Below, piece by piece: positions 17,282-24,667 of a stretch of 64,000 nt of DNA. This DNA comes from an uncultured Luteitalea sp. Lineage in GTDB: Bacteria; Acidobacteriota; Vicinamibacteria; Vicinamibacterales; Vicinamibacteraceae. The notes below the pieces were generated by a model, which ran no database searches, was not told the DNA's origin, and saw nothing but the letters and a program-made list of their open reading frames with translations. Where the stretch lies: assembly GCA_934541105.1 (NCBI GenBank), contig CAKTDA010000004.1:62001-126000 (forward strand), written 5' to 3'. Position 1 is the first letter of the stretch. Each line of letters starts with the position of its first letter. The translations under genes and the position numbers were made by a program.

Positions 17282-17360
17282 AGGTCACGCGGAGCCGCGT
17301 CACGCGGAGCCGCGGAGAAACGGAGAGAAGGGCGTGCGTCACGCGGAGCCGCGGAGAAGA
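17282..17360 (+). repeat. GC-rich short repeats, left flank of the GxxExxY gene
   Basis: GTCACGCGGAGCCG occurs three times (near 17284, 17298 and 17338), with CGCGGAGA extensions. The same CGCGGAG unit appears in the opposite orientation at 19412-19450, so the pair brackets the GxxExxY gene and the IS element as an inverted repeat. Confidence 0.65.
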
Positions 17361-17376
17361 AGATGAGTCGAAGAGC

Positions 17377-17847
17377 TCAGTCATGCGTTCCTTGTGCCGG
17401 AGTGTTCACTCGCAGCAGAGGTGATGTCGCCGGGTCGAGGTTGTTGACGACCCGGTGCAGCCCCTCCTTCACTGTTGCGCCTCCGAAGTTGATGAGCAGG
17501 CCCACGGGCAGGCGGAGCAGTCGCAGGTAGGTGAGGACCTGCTTGCTGTGCACCGGGGCCAGTTTCTCGATGGACTTGACTTCCACGACGACCCGGGTCT
17601 CGACGAGGAGGTCCAGGCGAAGGCCCTCTTCGAACAGCATGCCGTCGAACTCGAACTGCACCACCTTCTGTCGTTCGACCTTCAGGCCGCGCCGCTGCAG
17701 GGACCTGTACAACACAGCCACGTAGACGGATTCCAGCAGCCCAGGACCGAGTTCGATGTGGATCTTCATCGCGGCATCGACGATGGCTCCCGTGATGTCG
17801 TCGAGGGCGCGAGGCGACGAGCCGGCGGGCGGGGTCGGATCTGGCAT
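17377..17847 (-). CDS. GxxExxY family protein
   Basis: 156-residue protein of the GxxExxY family (TIGR04256), which has a PD-(D/E)XK-like core; its biological role is not established. The name motif is present (GPGLLESVY near residue 37), followed by FEEGLRLDLLVETRVVVEVK, a probable nuclease-like D-E-K strand, and KQVLTYLRLLRLPVGLLINF. Start ATG at 17847 lies only 8 bp from the left inverted repeat of an IS1111-type element, so the insertion has probably separated the gene from its original promoter. Flanking inverted GC-rich repeats suggest the gene itself moves as a small cassette. Confidence 0.87.
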   Translation of the reverse strand: MPDPTPPAGSSPRALDDITGAIVDAAMKIHIELGPGLLESVYVAVLYRSLQRRGLKVERQKVVQFEFDGMLFEEGLRLDLLVETRVVVEVKSIEKLAPVHSKQVLTYLRLLRLPVGLLINFGGATVKEGLHRVVNNLDPATSPLLRVNTPAQGTHD

Positions 17848-17993
17848 CAGTCACCATGGACGAACCCGAACGCACCGCGTTGGGGGGCCACATGCCGCAA
17901 AGAAAAGGACCGAGCGCCATTTCGCACCCCGCGGATTACCTTGAGCGTGGTCACGCCTCGAGGCAGAGCCGCATGCGCAAGGAGCGTCGGTCC

Positions 17994-19098
17994 ATGGCTA
18001 CCGTACGATTTGTCGGGCTCGATGTCCACGCCGCCAGGATTGCGGTCGCGGTCGCAGAACACCACGGTGAAGTGCGCGCACTGGGAGTGATCCCCCACAC
18101 CCCGGAGGCCGTCCGCCGTCTGGGGCCGGCAGCACGCTGCGGTGTTGTTGCGAGGCCGGCCCGACCGGGTACGCGCTGTACTGGCAGCTGGTCGCGCTGG
18201 GCGCGCACTGCGATGTCATCGCGCCGACCTTGGTCCCGGTGAAGCCCGGCGACCGCGTGAAGACCGATCGGCGTGACGCTGAGACGCTGGCGCGCGGCTA
18301 TCGCGCCGGTGATCTGACGCCCGTCTGGGTGCCAGACGCGGCCCACGAGGCGCTGCGGGATCTGGTCCGCGCCCGCGAAGCGGCCAAGAAGGATCAGCTC
18401 CGGGCACGGCATCGGCTGGGCAAGTTTCTGCTGCGGCAGGGCCGCCAGCGCCCCGCGACGCTCAAGCAACCGTGGACCGCCGGTCACCTGGACTGGATCC
18501 GGATCCTGCAGTTCGAGCACGCTGCGCAGCAGGTCGTGCTGGTCGAGTACCTGCACGAGGTCGAGCACGTCGCGGCGCGCCTGGAGCGACTCGAGGTCGC
18601 CATCGTCGACGCGATCGCGCACGTACCCGCCGCGATGGGCACGCTGATCCAGGCGCTGCAGGCCTTGCGTGGCGTCGCGGCGCTCACCGCCGTCACCATC
18701 GTGGCCGTCGGTGACCTGACCCGCTTTCCCCGCGCGCGCCAGCTGATGGCCTCCGGCGGGCTGGTGCCCAGCGAACGCACCTCCGGGTCCCATCGACGAC
18801 AAGGCGGCATCACCAAGACGGGCAACGCGCACCTGCGCCGCGTCCTGGGCGAAGCCGCGTGGGCGTACCGCTATGCCCCCGCCGTGAGGGCCCCGCTGCG
18901 TGCGCGCCACGCCGGGCTGGACCCGGCATCGTGGCCATCGCGTGGAAGGCCCAGTACCGGCTGTATCACCGCTACCGACAAATGACGGCGCGGGGCAAGG
19001 CGCACAACCAAGTGATCACGGCCGTGGCGCGCGAGCTCCTCGGCTTCATCCGGGCCATCGCCCAGCACCTGACCACGCCCCGCACGACCGCCGCCTGA
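17994..19098 (+). pseudogene. IS110/IS1111 transposase with two frameshifts
   Basis: Transposase of the DEDD type: RuvC-like N-terminal domain (VRFVGLDVHAARIAVAVAE, then KTDRRDAETLARGYRAGD) and a C-terminal Transposase_20 domain (LMASGGLVPSERTSG, GNAHLRRVLGEAAW). The start ATG at 17994 has AAGGAG nine bases upstream. Homology passes from frame to frame at about 18130 and again at about 18928; both shifts have the same sense, as from two single-base losses in G/C runs. Apart from these the protein is intact to the TGA at 19096-19098. Recent decay or sequencing error are both possible. Confidence 0.85.
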
Positions 19099-19370
19099 CG
19101 CGGTCGCCGCGTGGCATGTCTGGCTGTCGAGGATGCGGACCAAGGGAGGAACCCTCCGCTGCTTTGTGCGGTGCAGCGTCGCGCTGTGACCCGCGCCCTC
19201 AGTCCGAGGGTGGCTCCCGACCGATCATGACCATGCGGTATCCAACCCGCGCCTATCAGAATGATCAACGTCGCTGCCGCGTCCTCGACAGCCGCTCTGT
19301 CCATCCGGTGAGTCACCGGAGCAGATCGACCATGCGCAGTCGCTAGAACCGAAATACCGACCGTCCTTGA
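19099..19370 (+). ncRNA. Candidate IS1111 guide (seek/bridge) RNA region
   Basis: Non-coding 3' end of the IS1111-type element. In IS110-family elements a structured RNA guides target choice, and in the IS1111 branch it is encoded 3' of the transposase. Hairpins seen here: GGAGG/CCTCC around 19146-19158, CCCTC agtcc GAGGG near 19198-19212, and a perfect palindrome TCCGGTGAGTCACCGGA at 19304-19320. No open reading frame of note. Exact RNA ends and loops are not determinable by eye. Confidence 0.4.
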
Positions 19371-19383
19371 CGGGTTCGTCCAT

Positions 19384-19887
19384 ATCAGAAGAGAGCCGCG
19401 CCGTGAGTGAGGAGGCTCCGCGCTCTCCGCGCTCTCCGCGTCTCCGCGTGATCAGGGCCCTTCTGGGAGAACACCAGGGGAGGCTCCGGCCGGTCGCGCA
19501 CGAGGTGCGCCGCGAGAGGCTTCCTATACGGAGACTGAAGTCGGCGGACCGCCGAACAAGGAAGAGGGAAGGAAGGGCCGGCAACGGGCGGGAGGGCATC
19601 TTTCCCGCAGGAAGGGGAGGGCACCCGGGAAGAGAAACCACTAGCCCGCAACCGGCTCGCAGAGTCTAGCCAACTCGACATGAAGGAATACTGAAGACGT
19701 TCGCCGGAAGCTGGCGAGTCGTTTGCTTTCATGTCCAACGTTGTCGAGAGGGCTGGTGTCGGGACCCGACACAATGTCGTGCGGATTGCCCCCAAAGCCA
19801 AAGCCAGGCCAGCCCTCCCGTTTTCCTTCCGCGTCAGCCTCACCCCTGCCGGCTGATTGATTCTTGTCCATGTGCAACAACGCCACT
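19384..19887. other. About 500 bp without a recognisable gene
   Basis: Lies between the IS element and the phosphotransferase/ATPase gene. It begins with the CGCGGAG repeats (19412-19450). A purine-rich stretch (about 19555-19625) and a short hairpin GTGTCGGG-A-CCCGACAC near 19757-19773 are the only structures noted. No frame shows a known family. It may include the displaced upstream region of the GxxExxY gene. Confidence 0.6.
19412..19450 (-). repeat. GC-rich short repeats, right flank (inverted relative to 17282-17360)
   Basis: CTCCGCG occurs four times with spacings of 8-9 bases, reading CGCGGAG on the other strand. It ends with CTCCGCGTGA, whose complement TCACGCGGAG is the unit at the left flank. 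Confidence 0.65.
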
Positions 19888-21423
19888 TCAGCCCGTTGAC
19901 GCGGCGATGACGGCGCGCGCCTGCTCGAGGACCGCGTCCGGAGCGCCGCCGGCCTCGATGCGGTGCCATGTGATCGCACCGGGGTCGCGCGAGAGCTGAC
20001 TCGTGACGATGCGCGCGTCGGCGTCCGAGGCGTCTTGCGTCCGATGCTCGACGCGATCGATCAGCACGCGTGCCGGCGCTTCGAGCCAGAGGCCCACGAC
20101 ACGCCGCCCCGCACGTGCCGCAGCAGCCTCGATGGCCGCGCGGTCCTCGGCGCGACCGAAGACGCCATCCGCGATGGCCGCGTGGCCGAAGGCCCCCGCC
20201 GCGACGAGGCGGTCGGCCATCGCATCGTAGACGCGCGCCGACATCCCGGCCGAGTACGCATCGTCGCCGAGCCGGTCGAGCGGCTCGACGCCGAGGAGGT
20301 CCTTGCGGATCTCGTCGCTCCTGAAGACGACGGCGCCAGGCGCAGGACCGAGCAGCGGCGCGAGCGCGCGAGCCAGCGTGGACTTGCCCGATCCCGACAG
20401 GCCCCCAACCGCGACGAGCACAGGCGGATCAGGATGCAGCAGGTCCCCGGCCAGCGCGAGATAGCGCCGCGCCCGATCGCGCAACCCTGCGGTGCGTGCC
20501 TCGTCGCCAATCGAGGCTGCCGCCGCGCTCGTCTTTGCGCGTACCGCGGCGCGGCAGGACAGGAAGAGCGGAAGAAGCGGCAGGACGTCGAGGTCCCCTG
20601 TTGCGTGCAGGTACGCGTTCAGCACGAGATTGGCGTGGGCCCCGAGATCGCGATACCAGAGGTCCATCAGCAGGAACGCCAGGTCGTAGCCGACGTCCAC
20701 GCAGGCGAGGTCGTCGTTGAACTCGATGCCGTCGAACAGCGTCGGCACGCCGTCGAGGAGCACGATGTTGCGCAGGTGCAGGTCGCCGTGGCACGCGCGG
20801 ACCATGCCACGAGCGCGCCGGTCCTCGAGGCGCGCAGCGTGGGCCGCGATTGCCGCCTGCGCATCCGTCGTCAGGCGGCCGCATGCGTCCGGGTCGAGGA
20901 TGCCGGTGTGTTCGGCAAAGTCCTTCGCGTTGCCGGCCACGACGCGGCGGAGGCCATCGGCACCGCCGAGGTCCGGTCGCTCGTCCGCCGACGCGTGGAA
21001 GCGCGCGACGACGTCGGCAAGCGGCGCCATGAGTGCCGGGTCCAGGGCGTGGCGCGCCGCAAGGCGATCGAGGAGGCCGTCCTGGTCGAAGCGCCGCATC
21101 CGCAGCACCCAGTCCACCGGTTCGCCCCCGCCGGCGAGGGCCAACGCCCCGTCGGCCTCGCGCGTGATGGCCACGACGTCGAGATACAGCGTCGGGGCCG
21201 TGCGTCGATTCAGCGCCAGTTCGGCCTCGCACATCGTGCGACGGCGCGCCGCGGTCGAGAAGTCGAGGTAGTCGTAGCGCACCGCCCGCTTGAGCTTGCA
21301 GGCCAGGTCGCCCGCCAGGAACACCAGCGACGCGTGGGTCTCGAGGCACTGCACCTCGGCCCCGCCGTGTGTGTCGGGCGAGGAGAGATACGCCACGACC
21401 TCCGACTGATCCTCCGTGATCAC
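19888..21423 (-). CDS. Aminoglycoside-phosphotransferase-like / P-loop ATPase fusion
   Basis: About 511 residues. The N-terminal half is a protein-kinase-like phosphotransferase: ACHGDLHLRNIVLLDG carries the catalytic Asp and the Asn, followed by IEFNDDLACVDVGYDLAFLL. The C-terminal ~170 residues are a P-loop kinase with Walker A GGLSGSGKSTLA. This two-domain layout (COG2187 plus COG0645) is common but its substrate is unknown. Start taken as GTG at 21423 because GGAAAGGA lies seven bases upstream; in-frame ATGs at 21471 and 21483 are alternatives and would run to within 10-20 bp of the divergent gene. No antibiotic-resistance role should be read from the family name. Confidence 0.83.
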   Translation of the reverse strand: MITEDQSEVVAYLSSPDTHGGAEVQCLETHASLVFLAGDLACKLKRAVRYDYLDFSTAARRRTMCEAELALNRRTAPTLYLDVVAITREADGALALAGGGEPVDWVLRMRRFDQDGLLDRLAARHALDPALMAPLADVVARFHASADERPDLGGADGLRRVVAGNAKDFAEHTGILDPDACGRLTTDAQAAIAAHAARLEDRRARGMVRACHGDLHLRNIVLLDGVPTLFDGIEFNDDLACVDVGYDLAFLLMDLWYRDLGAHANLVLNAYLHATGDLDVLPLLPLFLSCRAAVRAKTSAAAASIGDEARTAGLRDRARRYLALAGDLLHPDPPVLVAVGGLSGSGKSTLARALAPLLGPAPGAVVFRSDEIRKDLLGVEPLDRLGDDAYSAGMSARVYDAMADRLVAAGAFGHAAIADGVFGRAEDRAAIEAAAARAGRRVVGLWLEAPARVLIDRVEHRTQDASDADARIVTSQLSRDPGAITWHRIEAGGAPDAVLEQARAVIAASTG

Positions 21424-21501
21424 CACCGGTCCTTTCCGCCAACGTGCAGCCGCCGTACGACACGACGGCATCCCCGGTATCATCGACGCATCGTGACCAC
21501 G

Positions 21502-22671
21502 ATGCCAGACGCCATGGAGCCGCCGCTCCCGCCGCGCGAGAACCGGTTCCGTCGCATCTTCCTGCTCGTGTTCGTCCTGGCGATCACGGTGGTCTTCCTG
21601 GGGATGATTCGCAGCTTCCTCATGACCATCCTGCTGGCCGCGATCTTTGCCGGCCTGGCCTACCCGCTCTTCTCGCGCCTGTCGCGGGCCTTTGGCGGCC
21701 GCAGGCCGCTTGCGGCGCTCGCGACCCTGCTCGTGGGGCTCGTGGCGCTTGCCGCGCCCATCGTGCTCGTCGCCTACATGGTGACGGCCGAGGCCATCCG
21801 CCTGAGCGAGAACGTCCGGCCGTGGATCCAGCAACTGGCCGCGCAGCCCACGTCGCTGGCACCAATCATCGAACGCCTGCCGTTTGCCGAGCACCTCGCG
21901 CCGTACCGGGAGCAGATCCTGCTCAAGGCCGGTGAATGGGCGAGCAACGTCGGCGGCTTCATCGTCGCGTCGCTCTCGACGACGACGGTCGGCACCGTGC
22001 AGGCGGTGTTCAACCTGTTCATCCTGGCGTACACGGCGTTCTTCCTGCTCATCGACGGCCCCGCGCTGCTGCACACGCTCCGTCGGTTCCTCCCGCTGCA
22101 GGAGGGCGAGCGCGACCTGCTGCTCGGCAAGTTCATCTCCGTGACGCGCGCGACGCTGAAGGGCACGCTCGTCATCGGCATCATCCAGGGCACGCTCTCG
22201 GGCCTCGCGTTCTGGACGCTCGGCATCGCGCACGCCGTCTTCTGGGGCGCGATCATGGTCGTGCTGTCGGTGATCCCGCTGCTCGGCGGCGCGCTCGTCT
22301 GGGTGCCGGTCGCCATCGTGCTGGCGCTCACGGGCCACTGGATCAAGGCCCTGGTGCTCGTGGCGTTCTGCGCGCTCGTCGTCGGGTCGGTGGACAACCT
22401 GCTGCGTCCGCGCCTCGTCGGCCGCGACACGCAGATGCACGACCTGATGATCCTGTTCTCGACGCTCGGCGGGATCCTCGTCTTCGGCGCGCTCGGCTTC
22501 ATCATCGGGCCGATCATCGCGGCCCTGTTCCAGTCCGCCTGGGAACTCTTCGGCCAGGCGTACAAGGACCTGCTGCCGCCCGCCGAGCCGCCGCCTGCGA
22601 CCGATGGTGCCGATGCCGATGTGGTGGGTGAGGTCGAAGGGCGCGAGTTGGTCCCGGACGACATGCCGTGA
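21502..22671 (+). CDS. AI-2E family transporter
   Basis: 389-residue integral membrane protein of the AI-2E (PerM/TqsA) family, with about eight membrane segments. Visible: N-terminal paired helices (LLVFVLAITVVFLGMI), a soluble stretch with SENVRPWIQQLAAQP, then VIPLLGGALVWVPVAIVLAL, VVGSVDNLLRPRLVG and GALGFIIGPIIAALF, all typical of the family. Members export autoinducer-2 or act as Na+/H+ antiporters or unknown exporters; the substrate cannot be told here. A GTG at 21493, nine bases from TATCAT, is an alternative start. Divergent from the phosphotransferase/ATPase gene. Confidence 0.9.
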   Translation: MPDAMEPPLPPRENRFRRIFLLVFVLAITVVFLGMIRSFLMTILLAAIFAGLAYPLFSRLSRAFGGRRPLAALATLLVGLVALAAPIVLVAYMVTAEAIRLSENVRPWIQQLAAQPTSLAPIIERLPFAEHLAPYREQILLKAGEWASNVGGFIVASLSTTTVGTVQAVFNLFILAYTAFFLLIDGPALLHTLRRFLPLQEGERDLLLGKFISVTRATLKGTLVIGIIQGTLSGLAFWTLGIAHAVFWGAIMVVLSVIPLLGGALVWVPVAIVLALTGHWIKALVLVAFCALVVGSVDNLLRPRLVGRDTQMHDLMILFSTLGGILVFGALGFIIGPIIAALFQSAWELFGQAYKDLLPPAEPPPATDGADADVVGEVEGRELVPDDMP

Positions 22672-22785
22672 ACCCGCCCGCGCTCGCTGCCCCGGACATC
22701 TGCCGGGCGCAGCGTGTTCACAGTCTCTCGCAGGTCGATGTCGTCGCGGTGACGATACGGTCAATTCGTCGTGAACGGGCCGCCG

Positions 22786-23316
22786 TCAATCCACGACGTA
22801 GCTGAACACCTTGTAGCGGCCGCCCTGTTCGATGACCGACCCGAAGACGCGGATCCGATCGGTCGTGCCGTCCGGCATGCCCACGACGAGCGCCGATTCG
22901 CGGTGCACGGTGTACGTGCCGTAGTCGGTGACCTCGCCGTCGAACACGACCTGCTGCAGCTCGTGACGCGTCCCGCCATGGCGCGCCACCGTGCCGGCCA
23001 GCGACATGTCGCTCTGCTGCTTCAGGCGTCCCCAGACGAACGACAACGGCGTGTTGCGCTCCGGCCGGCTTGCGGGGAGGCGGGGCCAGACGTGCGTCTC
23101 GAACTCGTCGTGCGACAGCGCGAGGGCCAGCAGTCCGGCCTGATCGCGCCGGGCGAGCCGGTCGAGGACTTCGCGCGCGAGCGCGTCGGGCGAGTCGAAG
23201 GTGTGGGCAAGCGGCGTCTGCGGGGGGCGGCATGCGGCCGCGGGCAGTACGACGACGAGCAGGAGGAGCAGCAGGGCCGCCCGCCATGGGCGGCCCTGCG
23301 ACAGTTGCCGGTTCAC
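22786..23316 (-). CDS. Small lipoprotein of unknown function
   Basis: 176-residue exported protein I do not recognise. The N-terminus is a lipoprotein signal: hydrophobic LLLLLLVVVLP, then AAAC lipobox near residue 29. The mature part is mixed alpha/beta with ARRDQAGLLALALSHDEFE, suggesting a DUF-type NTF2-like or DUF4440-like fold, though this is a guess. Start is GTG at 23316, one base past the stop of the beta-helix gene, so it is the third gene of the TonB receptor operon. It may be a periplasmic accessory of that uptake system. Confidence 0.7.
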   Translation of the reverse strand: MNRQLSQGRPWRAALLLLLLVVVLPAAACRPPQTPLAHTFDSPDALAREVLDRLARRDQAGLLALALSHDEFETHVWPRLPASRPERNTPLSFVWGRLKQQSDMSLAGTVARHGGTRHELQQVVFDGEVTDYGTYTVHRESALVVGMPDGTTDRIRVFGSVIEQGGRYKVFSYVVD

Positions 23317-23317
23317 G

Positions 23318-24667
23318 TCAGCGGAGCGCGAAGTCGGTCCAGCCGCGCGTCCAGTCCTGCTCGGGGTCCGGGCTGAAGGCGCCGATGAACGTCGTGACCT
23401 CGAAGAAGCCGTCGTTGGGCGGAGTGGCCGGCGCAAGCTGTCCGCTGGCGAGCGAGCCCGGGGCGGGCCGGAAGTTCGGCGCGTCCAGGTTGAACGGATC
23501 GATCAGGCCCGGATCGCCGACGCGGATCGTCGGGTCGTTCACGAAGGGCAGCGACGAGGCGGAGAACTGATCGCCGGCGCGGGTGACGCCGTTGCCGGAG
23601 AAGATGCTGTTGCGGACCGTCAGGGCGCCGGCCTGCGCCTGGGCCACCGACGCGGAGCCGTTGATGTCGAGGCCCCAGCTCTTGAACCCCATCACCACCG
23701 TGTTGCGGATGGTCGCGGCGGTGCCGCGCCGCAGCAGCATGCCGATGTTGCTCTCGTTGCCGTACGTCCGCGTGGGGTCGCCGACGAGCGTCATGTTGTA
23801 GATGGTCGGGTTGGCGCGCGGCAGCAGGTTGTTGTTGATGTCGTTGTTGTCGGCCTCGATGCCCATGTCGGCATCGTCGCCGCGCTGCTGCACGACGAGG
23901 AACTGCACGCGGCCCGTCCACCCGAACGTCCAGTCGAGGCTGTCGTCGCGGATGGCGTTCAGCACGACGTGCCTGGCGTCCACCGTGCCGCCGAAGAACT
24001 CGACGCCATCGTCGCGGTTCATCTTGACCTGGACGTAGTCGACCTGCGTGCCTCGCCCGACGCCCTGGAAGGCGATGCCGTTCAGTTCGTTGTCGGGACT
24101 GAACTCGATGCCGGCAAACTCCACGCGCACGTAGCGCAGCACGCCGCTGTTGTCGTTCGGATCGTCGCCGCCGTACTCGCCGGTGTCGCCCTCGCCGATG
24201 GCGACGCCGCCGGGCACGTTCAGCGGCGCGCGACCGTTGATGATGAGGCCGCCCCAGTCGCCGCGGTTGCGGTTGCCGACCGCCTGGTCCGACGTGAAGA
24301 CGATCGGCTGGGTCGCGGTGCCGACGGCATTGAGCCGTCCGCCGCGCTCGACGACGAGCGTGCCGAGCGTCGCGAGTTCGCCCGCGATCGTCGTCCCGGC
24401 CTGGACGTTCAGCACGCCGCCGTCCTGCACGAAGACCGCGCCGCGCAGCACGTAGTAATGGTCGTTGGTGAGGTCGAGCGTGCCGCCGATCCGGCCCTGG
24501 ATCACGCGGATCGGCTTGTCCACGCCGGGCACCGTGTAGGACGGCCCGATCGCGGTCTGGCCGTCGAGCGCCACGGGGTGGGTGGCCGCGACGGCCACGA
24601 TGGCGGCGCCGAGCAGGGCGCCGCGAAGGGAACGGGATGAGAGAAGCATGCGCATCATGGAGGACAT
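23318..24667 (-). CDS. Secreted beta-helix protein paired with TonB receptor
   Basis: 449-residue protein with an N-terminal signal peptide (hydrophobic run ending near VALDGQ). The remainder is rich in Gly, Asn, Val and Ile with strand-like repeats such as LVVERGGRLNAVG, NRNRGDWGGLIINGRAPL and IRNTVVMGFKSWGLD, the pattern of a right-handed parallel beta-helix. Proteins like this commonly follow CarboxypepD_reg TonB receptors, with no proven role; surface capture of the ligand is a reasonable idea. The start at 24667 overlaps the receptor stop (TGATG); ATGs 9 and 12 bases further in are alternatives. Confidence 0.82.
   Translation of the reverse strand: MSSMMRMLLSSRSLRGALLGAAIVAVAATHPVALDGQTAIGPSYTVPGVDKPIRVIQGRIGGTLDLTNDHYYVLRGAVFVQDGGVLNVQAGTTIAGELATLGTLVVERGGRLNAVGTATQPIVFTSDQAVGNRNRGDWGGLIINGRAPLNVPGGVAIGEGDTGEYGGDDPNDNSGVLRYVRVEFAGIEFSPDNELNGIAFQGVGRGTQVDYVQVKMNRDDGVEFFGGTVDARHVVLNAIRDDSLDWTFGWTGRVQFLVVQQRGDDADMGIEADNNDINNNLLPRANPTIYNMTLVGDPTRTYGNESNIGMLLRRGTAATIRNTVVMGFKSWGLDINGSASVAQAQAGALTVRNSIFSGNGVTRAGDQFSASSLPFVNDPTIRVGDPGLIDPFNLDAPNFRPAPGSLASGQLAPATPPNDGFFEVTTFIGAFSPDPEQDWTRGWTDFALR

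Larger units (their letters stand above)
17856..19383 (+). mobile_element. IS110-family element, IS1111-type, with 13-bp inverted repeats
   Basis: Bounded by a perfect 13-bp inverted repeat: ATGGACGAACCCG at 17856-17868 and its complement at 19371-19383. Inside lies a DEDD-type (IS110) transposase gene with a short 5' non-coding end (~125 bp) and a long 3' non-coding end (~270 bp). Inverted repeats near the ends and a long 3' end are features of the IS1111 subgroup, where they are subterminal, so the true tips may lie a few bases outside. Size ~1.53 kb is normal. It lies 8 bp upstream of the GxxExxY start codon. Confidence 0.82.

Noticed and set aside
19225..19641. Minus-strand reading frame over the IS right end and the GC-rich repeats
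   Set aside because: Arg/Ser-rich translation crossing the IS boundary, no homology, no start signal.
19888..21423. Aminoglycoside resistance gene
   Set aside because: The kinase-like fold is shared by many phosphotransferases; the fusion to a P-loop kinase is a common housekeeping family without known resistance role.
19963..22671. A very long plus-strand reading frame (about 900 codons) over the phosphotransferase/ATPase gene
   Set aside because: Only its end (from 21502) has family resemblance; the first half is the Arg-rich shadow of the minus-strand gene in high-GC DNA.
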